From positions 1,302,001 to 1,366,000 of the forward strand of contig OY843587.1 in the NCBI GenBank assembly GCA_963692955.1: a DNA stretch of 64,000 bases. Reading direction: 5' to 3'. This stretch comes from UBA5158 sp963692955 (GTDB taxonomy: Bacteria; Pseudomonadota; Gammaproteobacteria; DSM-16500). A program made the translations under genes and the position numbers. The notes under the pieces are model-generated. The model did no database searches and was not told where the DNA came from. It saw only the letters and a program-made list of their open reading frames with translations. Shown here piece by piece: positions 35,391 through 44,740 of this stretch (its first letter is position 1; the number at the start of each line of letters is the position of its first letter).

Positions 35391-37304
35391 TTAGAAAGGG
35401 CAAGATTTTCTTCTCGCGAGATTTACTTTCGGTTCGATTTTTTTAGCCTTAGGCTGCACTTTCGGTTGTTTGAATAAGACCTGCGAAGTAGAAGTCAGCG
35501 GTGTTGCTGATGTCATTGGCATTGTCGGTGACGTGGTCGTCGCAGTAGTTGATAATGGTGACGATGGGGGGATAGGGCCACCATGTGATTGCATTAAAGT
35601 AGAAGCTGCTTCCGAAGCGTTAACCTCGGGTTTTACTTCCTTATCTTCTTTAATCTCAACAGGATCCTTCACCTGAGGTACATTCGCTGGATTCATGCTC
35701 GCATGAATACGAGCAAATGAACTCTCTGAGAAATCAAATCTTGGCACTGTAGATCCACTTCTTAAATCATTATCTTCGTTAGGTTTATCTTCCGCTACTC
35801 GACTCACATGGACTCTTTTATCCTGCATACGTTGGAAAAGCTTTGATAAACCCGCTTGTAACCCTGCTCTTAACGCCATCGCACCGGCAAAGATTGTCGA
35901 TATGAGGGTACTAGCTGCAATGACGGTAGGAGCGCTTGTCAGCGTAATTCCTAATGCCGCTGTCGCTTTCGCCGCGACCATCGCTAAGAATGTACCGATA
36001 GGACCGGTATGCGATACGATCCAAGCTGCGGCAGTTACAGCAGCACCTAAGCCCGCGGCTGACAAGATAGCAACGCCGGCAGCGCCGGTAGCAATCATCA
36101 AACCAAGGCTCAATGCCGCGCTTATGCCAGCGGTAACAACACCAAGTGCCGGATGCATGCTCGCACCTTCTGCATAGGCGTCCTGCATACTTTTAATCGG
36201 TGACGTTAAACGACTCGCGATTTGACGGAATGCCCATGCGCCGCCATAAATAAGCGTAGGTAGGAGATTCGCTAAGCCTAATAAATATTCATTTTCAATT
36301 GAGTGGCGTGAATTGGCGACTACCATTTCCATCGTTTTTTCTATCATGCGTGGAAAAAATTCTGTGAATAACTTGAATGTGTTTTTTAAAAGAGTTAACG
36401 GTAAAAACACTAATTCGAAGGTCTCGTATGTTTGTAAATAATCATTCGGCGCTTCTTTGTAACCGAAAAATGCTGCAGCGTCGCGATTATAATTATTTGA
36501 AAACGGATTATAAATTTCATGGAACGCGTCACCGATTCTGTGACCCAAACTATATTCCGAATAATCATCCAGTGTGGCTGGGGCTGCAAGTGATAAGTAC
36601 ATTTGTTTCAGGCGGTCATCAGGAACGTCGATACTAACTAATTTAAATCCGGCTTTTTCCAACTTAAATAGCCAAGTCACACCTTCGATGGTGCAGCGAC
36701 GGCCGGTGTTGACATCAATGATATCAAAACCACTGAGGGTCGATTTTAAATAGATATTCTTATCTTTTGTGTCGCGATAAATATTATTGGCTTTGTCCGT
36801 GGTAGGAATTTTTTCCCCTGCGATGATTTGACGCTTTTCAGCTAGGGTTAAGTTTGTATTCGAAGATTTATTTACCGCAGCCTCAGGCGCGGCATGCGCA
36901 TAGCCTAATAAACTTTGGGTATAATTAGCAATAAGCAGAGTGGAGCTATTGGAATCGCCAATTTTTTCGGGAAAAAGAGTATCTAACATAGCTGTTAATT
37001 CAGCGTCAGAAAAATAATTCTCTGCGCCTTCAGCAAGAAAATTCTTTGTTATTTTTATTAACGATTGATCTGCAACTGTTTTGTGACTACCACCAACGAC
37101 GGGGATGGGTTGATTATTTTCATCAAAATGAATATTGCCTTCATGGTCTACATATTCTTTACCATTCAGCTTTAAGCTGCGCGGCATATCTATGCGTAAA
37201 TCGCCAGTAGCCTGAGAGTTCAGTCCGAGAAAATTGTCTCGCACGAGGACTATGATCCAAGGATTAGATGAATTTTCTAAGTCATCGGGAAGTAATCTGG
37301 GCAC
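35391..37304 (-). CDS. Large orphan protein with central hydrophobic region (effector candidate)
   Basis: 637 residues from a GTG at 37304 with AGG upstream. Residues 1-300 are soluble-looking. About 300-345 is amphipathic, and about 385-480 is a long Ala/Gly-rich hydrophobic stretch fit for two or three membrane hairpins (VVTAGISAALSLGLMIATGAAG..., AMVAAKATAALGIT). The last 140 residues are low-complexity, Thr/Ser/Pro-rich, ending in a basic KAKKIEPKVNLARRKSCPF. No signal peptide. No family recognised. A PmrA-like box and TATAAT lie upstream. Confidence 0.75.
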   Translation of the reverse strand: MPRLLPDDLENSSNPWIIVLVRDNFLGLNSQATGDLRIDMPRSLKLNGKEYVDHEGNIHFDENNQPIPVVGGSHKTVADQSLIKITKNFLAEGAENYFSDAELTAMLDTLFPEKIGDSNSSTLLIANYTQSLLGYAHAAPEAAVNKSSNTNLTLAEKRQIIAGEKIPTTDKANNIYRDTKDKNIYLKSTLSGFDIIDVNTGRRCTIEGVTWLFKLEKAGFKLVSIDVPDDRLKQMYLSLAAPATLDDYSEYSLGHRIGDAFHEIYNPFSNNYNRDAAAFFGYKEAPNDYLQTYETFELVFLPLTLLKNTFKLFTEFFPRMIEKTMEMVVANSRHSIENEYLLGLANLLPTLIYGGAWAFRQIASRLTSPIKSMQDAYAEGASMHPALGVVTAGISAALSLGLMIATGAAGVAILSAAGLGAAVTAAAWIVSHTGPIGTFLAMVAAKATAALGITLTSAPTVIAASTLISTIFAGAMALRAGLQAGLSKLFQRMQDKRVHVSRVAEDKPNEDNDLRSGSTVPRFDFSESSFARIHASMNPANVPQVKDPVEIKEDKEVKPEVNASEAASTLMQSHGGPIPPSSPLSTTATTTSPTMPMTSATPLTSTSQVLFKQPKVQPKAKKIEPKVNLARRKSCPF

Positions 37305-37344
37305 TATGTCACCTGCTATAGTTCATAATAAAAAACATGTATGG

Positions 37345-37378
37345 ATTATAACAGATGAAACATTAATGAACTCTTAAG
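37345..37378 (-). promoter_or_regulatory. PmrA-like box and -10 of the large orphan gene
   Basis: On the minus strand CTTAAGAGTTCATTAAT (37362-37378) fits cTTAA-N6-cTTAAt with a in place of the second c and one middle T lost. TATAAT (37345-37350) follows after 11 bp. The GTG start is about 40 bp further on. Confidence 0.6.
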
Positions 37379-37423
37379 AGGTTTAAATGCTAAAATATCA
37401 TGAATAATCAATAAGTTGTCAAA

Positions 37424-38713
37424 TTATTTACGGCTTTTCATGGCTACAAAATCACGTTCCGTGGGCCCCGTATAGAGCTGGCGTGGGCGACCCAGCTTAT
37501 AAGGACTTGAAATCATCTCATTCCATTGGGCTACCCAGCCTATGGTTCTTGCTAAGGCAAAAATCACAGTGAACATATTGGTAGGAATGCCCATAGCGCT
37601 GAGCGTGATACCGGAATAGAAATCGACGTTAGGGTAGAGTTTTTTCTCAACGAAATAGGGGTCTTCTAAAGCGATTTTTTCGAGTTCCATCGCCAGTTTG
37701 AAGACGGGGTCGTTGTGCGCGCCAACGGCGTCTAACACTTCGTGACAAGTTTCCCGCATTACTTTCGCGCGCGGATCATAATTTTTATAAACGCGATGAC
37801 CAAAACCCATCAAGCGGAATTTATCATTGGGGTCTTTGGCGCGGGCGATGTATTTGCCGATTTGCGACACGTCGCCGATTTCATGCAGCATGTTTAACGC
37901 GGCTTCGTTCGCGCCGCCATGCGCGGGGCCCCATAACGCCGCGATGCCAGCGGAAATACACGCATAAGGATTCGCACCCGTCGAACCGGCTAAACGCACA
38001 GTTGAGGTCGAGGCATTTTGTTCGTGGTCGGCATGTAAAATAAGTATTCTGTCTAGAGCTTTTGAAATAACTGGATCAGGTTTGTATTCTTCGCATGGTG
38101 TACCGAACATCATATGCAGGAAATTTTCGGCGTAATCCATGTGATTTTGCGGTGGCATGAAAGGCTGGCCGATAGAATATTTGTAACACATCGCGGCGAT
38201 CGTCGGGACTTTCGCGATTAAGCGGAACGCCGAAGTGTTGCGGTGTTCCGGATTTTTAATATCTAAGGTGTCATGATAAAACGCGGACAACGCGCCGATC
38301 ACGCCGACCATGACGGCCATCGGGTGCGCGTCACGGCGGAAGCCGTTAAAGAAATTCCGCATTTGTTCGTGCACCATCGTGTGGCGATTGATGGTTTTGC
38401 AAAATTCTTCATATTGCTCTTGGTCAGGCAGTTCGCCATTCATTAACAAATAACAGACTTCGCGGAAATTAGATTGGGTCGCGAGTTGACCGATGGGATA
38501 ACCGCGATATAGTAAAACGCCTTTTTCGCCGTCGATAAAAGTGATCTTCGATTCGCATGCGGCGGTGGAGACAAAACCAGGATCATAAGTAAAATAATCT
38601 TCTTTGCTAGCCAGAGGGCCTATCTCAATCACATCAGGGCCGAGAGTGCCGGATAAAACATTCAACTCGAGCTTCTTATCATTGATGGTCAAAGTCGCTT
38701 TTTTGTCCGCCAT
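37424..38713 (-). CDS. gltA: Citrate synthase
   Basis: 429 residues, like the hexameric type II enzymes. It condenses oxaloacetate with acetyl-CoA. Catalytic segments are GFGHRVYKNYDPRA, LHADHEQNASTSTVR and the C-terminal RP-x-QLYTG. The start at 38713 (AAGGA upstream) is certain because the longer in-frame ATG at 38743 lies in the promoter -10. Confidence 0.97.
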   Translation of the reverse strand: MADKKATLTINDKKLELNVLSGTLGPDVIEIGPLASKEDYFTYDPGFVSTAACESKITFIDGEKGVLLYRGYPIGQLATQSNFREVCYLLMNGELPDQEQYEEFCKTINRHTMVHEQMRNFFNGFRRDAHPMAVMVGVIGALSAFYHDTLDIKNPEHRNTSAFRLIAKVPTIAAMCYKYSIGQPFMPPQNHMDYAENFLHMMFGTPCEEYKPDPVISKALDRILILHADHEQNASTSTVRLAGSTGANPYACISAGIAALWGPAHGGANEAALNMLHEIGDVSQIGKYIARAKDPNDKFRLMGFGHRVYKNYDPRAKVMRETCHEVLDAVGAHNDPVFKLAMELEKIALEDPYFVEKKLYPNVDFYSGITLSAMGIPTNMFTVIFALARTIGWVAQWNEMISSPYKLGRPRQLYTGPTERDFVAMKSRK

Positions 38714-38742
38714 GGCTAGGGGTTCCTTATGGTTGTCATTCA

Positions 38743-38771
38743 ACTATAAGAACTCAGGGTGGGGATGTCAA
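38743..38771 (-). promoter_or_regulatory. Sigma70 promoter of gltA
   Basis: Minus strand: consensus TTGACA (38766-38771), 17-bp spacer, TATAGT (38743-38748). The leader would be about 25 nt. Confidence 0.75.
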
Positions 38772-38810
38772 ACAATGCAAGTTATTGTTCTCCCTGAACA
38801 CCCAAGGAGT

Positions 38811-38839
38811 TTGATTTGACCGTGTTAGACCGCTATAAT
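38811..38839 (+). promoter_or_regulatory. Sigma70 promoter of the sdh-suc operon
   Basis: TTGATT (38811-38816), 17-bp spacer, consensus TATAAT (38834-38839). It is back to back with the gltA promoter, about 50 bp ahead of the sdhC start. Confidence 0.7.
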
Positions 38840-38895
38840 TATCTGTATTTTTGTGCTCTGCAACCCCAGGCACGCCCAACACAACGAGAAAGGAC

Positions 38896-39276
38896 ATGAC
38901 TGTGCATACTCCGCGACCGATTAACCTGAATTTGTTTACTATGAAATTTCCCATCGCAGCCATTGTTTCCATAATGCACCGATTATCAGGCTTATTTTTG
39001 TTTCTTATAATACCTTTTATGCTATGGACGCTCGATTTTTCACTCACTTCGCAAGACAATTTTCAAGTTATCCATGATAATCTCGCTACCCCGACGGCAA
39101 AAATCTTAATTCTATTGTTGCTTGCGCCGTGCATTTATCACTTCGTCGCGGGAATTAGGCATTTGCTCATGGACATGGAGTTGGGCGTGGAGCGTAGAAG
39201 CGGGGCTATCACCGCGATTTTAACTATCGCAATCACTTTATTATTGATCGTATTGACGGGCATTTATATATGGTAA
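38896..39276 (+). CDS. sdhC: Succinate dehydrogenase cytochrome b556 subunit
   Basis: 126 residues from ATG 38896 behind GAAAGGAC; the in-frame start at 38851 lies too near the promoter. RPINLNLFTMKFPIAAIVSIMHRLSG is the family N-terminus and HFVAGIRHLLMDME holds the haem-ligand His. Three membrane helices. Anchors complex II and binds quinone with SdhD. Overlaps sdhD by 7 bp. Confidence 0.94.
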   Translation: MTVHTPRPINLNLFTMKFPIAAIVSIMHRLSGLFLFLIIPFMLWTLDFSLTSQDNFQVIHDNLATPTAKILILLLLAPCIYHFVAGIRHLLMDMELGVERRSGAITAILTIAITLLLIVLTGIYIW

Positions 39277-39620
39277 AAACAGTGCTAGGCGTGTCCCACC
39301 AAGGCTTGCGTGATTGGTTTATTCAACGAGTATCCGCGATCGTCATGGCGGTTTATACGATTGGCTTGGTTTATTATTTTTTAAGTCATCCGAATCTTAC
39401 GTTCATGGATTGGCATGGTTTGTTTTCACATCTGTGGATGAAGCTGATTACGATACTATTCTTAGGTTCATTGTTATCCCATGCTTGGGTGGGTGTCTGG
39501 ACTATTTTTACAGATTATATAAAAATCGCGTGGCTATGCGTGAGCTTGAACGTGTTGGTTTTCTTTGCGTTAATCGTCTGGTTTTTGTGGGCGGTGCAAA
39601 TACTTTGGGGAATTAATTAA
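39270..39620 (+). CDS. sdhD: Succinate dehydrogenase membrane anchor subunit
   Basis: 116 residues, three membrane helices. GLRDWFIQRVSAIVMAVYTIGLVYYF and SHAWVGVWTIFTDYIK are typical of SdhD (second haem His, quinone-site Asp-Tyr). The next gene should be sdhA; instead the sdhB ATG follows after 35 bp. Confidence 0.92.
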   Translation: MVKTVLGVSHQGLRDWFIQRVSAIVMAVYTIGLVYYFLSHPNLTFMDWHGLFSHLWMKLITILFLGSLLSHAWVGVWTIFTDYIKIAWLCVSLNVLVFFALIVWFLWAVQILWGIN

Positions 39621-39655
39621 AAAAATACGCTGCAAAATTACAAGAGGATTAAACT

Positions 39656-40357
39656 ATGCGTTTTTCAATTTATCGTTTCAACCCCGAAGTGGATAAAAAA
39701 CCTTACATGCAGAATTTCGATCTCGATACTAAACAATTCGACTCGCAAATGTTGTTAGATGCCTTGATGGCCATCAAAAATAATATGGACGATACCCTGA
39801 CTTTTCGCCGCTCGTGTCGCGAAGGTATCTGTGGATCCGACGGCATGAATGTAAATGGCAAAAATGGGTTAGCTTGTATGATGCATCTTGACCAATTAAA
39901 AGAACCCGTGGTGATACGGCCGCTGCCGAGTTTGCCGGTGATTCGCGATTTAGTCGTCGATATGGGCCAGTTCTATAAGCAGTTTGAAAAGGTTAAGCCT
40001 TATTTGCAAAACGATGATCCCGAGCCCGTTACCGAACGGTTACAATCACCAGAAGAGCGTGCTAAACTCGACGGCCTTTACGAGTGCATTCTATGCGCAT
40101 GTTGCACAACAGCTTGTCCTTCTTTTTGGTGGAACCCAGAAAAATTTATTGGGCCCGCGGGCTTGTTACAATCCTATCGCTTTATCGCTGATAGCCGCGA
40201 CACACGCACAGAAGAACGGCTGGCCGATTTAGCGGACCCCTTCAGTGTGTTCCGCTGCCGAGGCATTATGAATTGCATAGATGTTTGCCCTAAGGGTCTA
40301 AACCCCACCAAGGCAATTAATCACATTAAAGAGTTAATGTTAGATCAAACAGTGTAA
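39656..40357 (+). CDS. sdhB: Succinate dehydrogenase iron-sulfur subunit
   Basis: 233 residues. All cluster ligands are present: CREGICGSDGMNVNGKNGLAC for [2Fe-2S], CILCACCTTACPSFWWN for [4Fe-4S], and CRGIMNCIDVCPKGLNP for [3Fe-4S]. It passes electrons from the flavoprotein SdhA to quinone. Reading frame and motifs are intact although sdhA is not next to it. AGAGGATTAAACT precedes the ATG. Confidence 0.95.
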   Translation: MRFSIYRFNPEVDKKPYMQNFDLDTKQFDSQMLLDALMAIKNNMDDTLTFRRSCREGICGSDGMNVNGKNGLACMMHLDQLKEPVVIRPLPSLPVIRDLVVDMGQFYKQFEKVKPYLQNDDPEPVTERLQSPEERAKLDGLYECILCACCTTACPSFWWNPEKFIGPAGLLQSYRFIADSRDTRTEERLADLADPFSVFRCRGIMNCIDVCPKGLNPTKAINHIKELMLDQTV

Positions 40358-40409
40358 TGACTTTTTATAACAAGCGGATTCATATTACTAACTCAATAAT
40401 GGTTTTATA

Positions 40410-43229
40410 ATGGCGACTAATGATCACTCTATGCAAGACTTTTATGACGACTCCTTTTTATCTGGGGGTTACTCTTATCTAGATGAGCTTTACGAAACAT
40501 ATTTAAAAAATCCCGACGCTGTTTCCACTGAATGGCGCAGCTATTTTGATAAAATTGATCAAGGCGGTAAAGACGTTCCGCATGGTGATATCCGCGACTA
40601 TTTTTTGCAGCGCGCAAAGCAATCCACGAAAACGGTAGTGGTGCAAGGCGGCAACTTAGACCACGAACGCAAACAAGAAAAAGTTATCGATTTGATTTTT
40701 GCTTACCGCCGCATCGGCCACTTGCAAGCGAACATCGATCCGTTGGGTTTGTATACCGGTATTAACAATCCCGCGCTAGAACTATCGTATTATGGTTTTT
40801 CCGACGCGGACATGGAAGATTCTTATGACATCGCTTCCTTCGCGGGGTTGAAAAAACCGTCCGCGACGTTAAACGAAATTTATAATTTTTTACGTAAAAC
40901 CTATTGCAGTACGATCGGCATTGAATACATGCACATCAATGAAACCAATGAAGTGAATTGGTTGCAGCAGCGCATGGAAGAGGAATGGCCGTACTGCAAT
41001 CCCACGCCGGATGAAAAACTGCGTATCCTTGACCGCTTAGTGGTCGCGGATGGCTTGGAAAAATATTTAGGTTTTAAATACGTCGGACAAAAACGTTTTT
41101 CCCTCGAAGGCGGCGATAGTTTTATTCCCCTCTTGGATGAAATCATTAATCATGGCGCGAAAGGCGGCATCCGTGAAGTCATTATCGGTATGGCGCACCG
41201 TGGCCGGTTAAATGTGTTAGTGAATATTTTAGGAAAAGAACCGAAAGAAGTGTTCGCGGGTTTTGAAGGTAAAGTCGGTACTGACCCAGCGTATTCTGGC
41301 GACGTGAAATATCACATGGGTTATTCCTCAGATATTAAAACCGTCGGCGGCGCGGTCGTGCATTTAGCATTAGCGTTCAATCCGTCACATCTAGAAATTG
41401 TTTCGCCCGTCGTGCAAGGTTCGGTGCGCGCGCGTCAACGTCGCCGCAAAGACAGTGAACGTAAATTAGTAATGCCGCTGCAAATTCACGGCGACGCCGC
41501 GTTCTCAGGTCAAGGCGTGGTAGCGGAAACGTTTAACATGTCGCAAGCGCGTTGGTTTAGCGTCGGCGGCTCGATTCACATCGTCATTAACAATCAAATT
41601 GGTTTTACCATCAGCGATCCACGCGACGCACGTTCATCGTTGTATTGCACGGATATTTCGAAGATGGTGCAGCCGCCGGTGTTGCATGTCAATGCTAACG
41701 ACCCGGAAGCGATTTATTTCGCCGGCAAACTCGCGGTGGATTTCCGTAACCAATTTAAAAAAGATATCGTCATCGACATGGTGTGTTACCGCCGTCATGG
41801 TCATAACGAAGCGGACGAACCGTCGGCGACGCAACCTATCATGTACAAAGTGATTAAGAGCATGCCGCCGACATGCACGCTCTACGCGAAAAAATTGTTA
41901 GCGGAAGGTATCATCGACGCGAATAAAGAACAAGCGATCGCCGATGAATATCGTAAAGCACTAGACGCCGGTAAATCGATGATTAACACGCTGCAAGACA
42001 AAGAAGTGTATGAATATTCCGTCGCGTGGCAGCCCTACATTGGTACGGAATGGACGACTCCTGCAGACACGTCGGTGCCAAAAAAGAAATTAATCGAAAT
42101 CGCGCAGCAATTAGAAAAACTGCCTGATGGTTTCGTCGTGCAAGCGCAAGTGAAAAAAATGCTGGAAAATCGCCAAAAAATGACGACCGGCGATCTGGCG
42201 ATGAATTGGGGTTACGCAGAAATTCTAGCGTACGCGACTTTGTTAGATGAAGGTTATCCGATTCGTTTATGCGGTCAAGACGCGGCGCGCGGGACGTTTT
42301 CTCACCGTCATTCTGTGCTACATGATCAAAACACCGATAAAATTTATATTCCTTTAAGTAATATTAAACCCGGCCAAGTACAAATCAATATCGTCGATTC
42401 GCTCTTGTCGGAAGAAGCGGTAATGGCGTTCGAATATGGTTATGCGTCCGCCGATCCGAAATATTTAGTGATTTGGGAGGCCCAGTTCGGTGACTTCGCC
42501 AACGGCGCGCAAGTGGTAATCGATCAATTCATCAGTGCCGGCGAACAAAAATGGAAGCGTTTATGTGGACTCGTGTTGTACCTTCCGCATGGCTTTGAAG
42601 GTGCGGGCCCGGAACATTCTTCCGCGCGTTTAGAACGGTATTTACAATTGTGCGCGCAAGACAATATGCAAGTTTGCGTACCGACAACGCCGGCGCAAAC
42701 GTTCCATATGCTGCGCCGTCAAATGGTGCGTCCATACCGCAAGCCGTTAATCGTTATGACGCCGAAAAGTTTGCTGCGCCATCCGCTCGCTGTGTCTACG
42801 TTGGATGAATTATCGAAAGGTGGTTTCCAAAATGTTATTCCTGAAATCGATGACATTAAAGCGAAAGAAGTCGACCGTGTCGTGTTTTGTTCTGGCAAAG
42901 TATATTATGATTTATTAGAAAGTCGCCGCGAACAAAAACTCGGGAACGTCGCGCTGATCCGCGTCGAGCAACTTTATCCGTTCCCGAAAAAAGATTTTAA
43001 AGCGGCGTTGAAATCTTACGCGCAAGCGAAAACATTTATTTGGTGTCAAGAAGAGCCACAAAACCAAGGCCCTTGGTTTTCAGTACGTGACGAAATTCAG
43101 GATAGTTTGCCAGAGGGACAAAAACTAAGTTACGCGGGCAGAAGCGCCGCCGCGTCACCATCGACAGGTTACCCATCGGTGCATCTCAAAGAACAACAAG
43201 CGTTAGTCAAACAAGCGTTAACTCAATAA
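40410..43229 (+). CDS. sucA: 2-oxoglutarate dehydrogenase E1
   Basis: 939 residues, full length. The N-terminal segment FYDDSFLSGGYSYLDELYETYLKNP mediates E2 binding in the family. The thiamine-diphosphate region has GDAAFSGQGVVAETFNMS and VINNQIGFTISDPRDARSS; RRHGHNEADEPSATQP and the transketolase-like C-terminal part (GQDAARGTFSHRHSVLHDQ) follow. It decarboxylates 2-oxoglutarate and acylates the lipoyl arm of SucB. Confidence 0.97.
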   Translation: MATNDHSMQDFYDDSFLSGGYSYLDELYETYLKNPDAVSTEWRSYFDKIDQGGKDVPHGDIRDYFLQRAKQSTKTVVVQGGNLDHERKQEKVIDLIFAYRRIGHLQANIDPLGLYTGINNPALELSYYGFSDADMEDSYDIASFAGLKKPSATLNEIYNFLRKTYCSTIGIEYMHINETNEVNWLQQRMEEEWPYCNPTPDEKLRILDRLVVADGLEKYLGFKYVGQKRFSLEGGDSFIPLLDEIINHGAKGGIREVIIGMAHRGRLNVLVNILGKEPKEVFAGFEGKVGTDPAYSGDVKYHMGYSSDIKTVGGAVVHLALAFNPSHLEIVSPVVQGSVRARQRRRKDSERKLVMPLQIHGDAAFSGQGVVAETFNMSQARWFSVGGSIHIVINNQIGFTISDPRDARSSLYCTDISKMVQPPVLHVNANDPEAIYFAGKLAVDFRNQFKKDIVIDMVCYRRHGHNEADEPSATQPIMYKVIKSMPPTCTLYAKKLLAEGIIDANKEQAIADEYRKALDAGKSMINTLQDKEVYEYSVAWQPYIGTEWTTPADTSVPKKKLIEIAQQLEKLPDGFVVQAQVKKMLENRQKMTTGDLAMNWGYAEILAYATLLDEGYPIRLCGQDAARGTFSHRHSVLHDQNTDKIYIPLSNIKPGQVQINIVDSLLSEEAVMAFEYGYASADPKYLVIWEAQFGDFANGAQVVIDQFISAGEQKWKRLCGLVLYLPHGFEGAGPEHSSARLERYLQLCAQDNMQVCVPTTPAQTFHMLRRQMVRPYRKPLIVMTPKSLLRHPLAVSTLDELSKGGFQNVIPEIDDIKAKEVDRVVFCSGKVYYDLLESRREQKLGNVALIRVEQLYPFPKKDFKAALKSYAQAKTFIWCQEEPQNQGPWFSVRDEIQDSLPEGQKLSYAGRSAAASPSTGYPSVHLKEQQALVKQALTQ

Positions 43230-43260
43230 AAGTGAATAATGAATATAAAAGGAAAAGCAG

Positions 43261-44532
43261 ATGGCGATAGAAGTTAAAGTACCTATGTTGCCGGAATCCG
43301 TCGCCGACGCGACGATTTCCACTTGGCATAAAAAAGTAGGCGACACAGTGACTCGCGATGAAAATCTCGTGGATTTAGAAACCGACAAAGTCATGTTGGA
43401 AGTACCTGCGCCAGCCGATGGTATTTTGAAAGAAATTATTAAGCAAACCGGCGACACGGTGCAAGCCAGTGAAGTCATCGCTGTTATCGAAGCGGGCGAC
43501 GGCGCCAAGGCTGACGCGAAAAAAGAAGAGCCTAAAGAAGATAAAAAATCTTCTGATATAGACGCTGATAAAAAAGAAGATAAAAAAGCCGAACCTAAAA
43601 AAGAAGAACCAGCAGCAGCAAAACCCGCTGAAAAAAAATCTGTGGATGGCAGCAAAGTCGCTGGTTCTGAGCAACCATTAAGCCCCTCCGCGCGCCGCGC
43701 GGCTTCCGAACACGACGTCGATGTGTCGAATGTGAAAGGCACCGGCAAAGACGGCCGTATCACGAAAGAAAATGTGATCGCGGCATCGTCCAACAAATCT
43801 TCCTCACCTAGCATGCCATCCAGCGGCGGCGCACGTGAAGAAAAACGTGTACCCATGACCCGCATGCGCGCCCGTATCGCGGAGCGCTTAATGGAAGTGA
43901 AGCAAAGCACGGCGATGCTCACGACGTTTAACGAAATCAATTTACAGCAAGTCATGGATTTGCGGGCGCGTTACAAAGATAAATTTGAAAAAGCCCATAA
44001 TTCCCGTTTAGGCTTCATGTCTTTCTTTGTGAAAGCCGCGGTCGAGGCGTTGAAGCGTTTCCCTATCGTTAACGCATCCATTGATGGCGGTGATATTGTT
44101 TATCACGGTTATTACGATATCGGCGTTGCTGTCTCTACCGAAAAAGGCTTAGTCGTTCCTGTGTTGCGTGACGCCGACCAAATGAGCATGGCGGAAATCG
44201 AAACGCAGATCGCCGAATACGCGAACAAAGCGCGCAGCGGTAAATTAACGCTGGAAGAAATGCAAGGCGGTACGTTTACGATTACGAACGGCGGCGTGTT
44301 TGGTTCGTTGTTATCGACGCCAATTTTAAATTCACCGCAATCCGCGATTTTAGGTATGCATAAGATAGACCAGCGCGTCGTGGTCGAAAACGGCCAAATG
44401 GTCATTCGCCCGATGATGTACGTCGCCATGTCTTATGACCACCGCATTATCGACGGCAAAGACTCCGTGACTTTCTTGGTCGCGATTAAAGATTATTTAG
44501 AAGATCCAGCAAGACTATTATTACAGTTATAG
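43261..44532 (+). CDS. sucB: Dihydrolipoamide succinyltransferase (2-oxoglutarate dehydrogenase E2)
   Basis: 423 residues. The lipoyl domain has the modified Lys43 in ETDKVMLEV. A long Lys/Glu/Ala linker (about 80-135) and a peripheral-subunit binding domain (SPSARRAASEHDVDVSNVKGTGKDGRI) precede the acyltransferase domain ending in SYDHRIIDGKDSVTFL with the catalytic His and Asp. The linker is unusually charged (KKEEPKEDKKSSD...). Confidence 0.96.
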   Translation: MAIEVKVPMLPESVADATISTWHKKVGDTVTRDENLVDLETDKVMLEVPAPADGILKEIIKQTGDTVQASEVIAVIEAGDGAKADAKKEEPKEDKKSSDIDADKKEDKKAEPKKEEPAAAKPAEKKSVDGSKVAGSEQPLSPSARRAASEHDVDVSNVKGTGKDGRITKENVIAASSNKSSSPSMPSSGGAREEKRVPMTRMRARIAERLMEVKQSTAMLTTFNEINLQQVMDLRARYKDKFEKAHNSRLGFMSFFVKAAVEALKRFPIVNASIDGGDIVYHGYYDIGVAVSTEKGLVVPVLRDADQMSMAEIETQIAEYANKARSGKLTLEEMQGGTFTITNGGVFGSLLSTPILNSPQSAILGMHKIDQRVVVENGQMVIRPMMYVAMSYDHRIIDGKDSVTFLVAIKDYLEDPARLLLQL

Positions 44533-44549
44533 TCCCTCAAAAAAAATCA

Positions 44550-44582
44550 GCGGGCGGATGTTATTCGCTCGCCGTTTTCACC
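44550..44582 (+). terminator. Probable terminator after sucB
   Basis: GCGGGCG / CGCTCGC stem (one G-U pair) around a 9-nt loop, followed by CGTTTTCA. It would end the sdh-sucAB transcript ahead of the inserted genes. Confidence 0.5.
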
Positions 44583-44682
44583 TCAAATCATTTTTCGACC
44601 TAACAAATCGTAAAAAGTGTGTTTTTCATCATTCGTCGTCTGTTCCTGTGTAAAATCATCGCTCTATAAGCTGTGCAAAAAA

Positions 44683-44691
44683 TGCTATAAT
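44683..44691 (+). promoter_or_regulatory. Extended -10 promoter of the inserted orphan gene
   Basis: TGCTATAAT is a full extended -10 (TGnTATAAT). No good -35, which such promoters do not need. The start codon is 50 bp downstream. No PmrA-like box was seen. Confidence 0.5.
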
Positions 44692-44740
44692 TAGCTATAT
44701 ATATCCTTTTATTTATATCGATAATCAAAAGGTGTGGTTT

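Noticed and set aside
43218..43955. 245-residue minus-strand ORF opposite sucB
   Set aside because: Antisense to the lipoyl and linker region of sucB; the Ser/Phe-rich product is the mirror of the Lys/Glu-rich linker.
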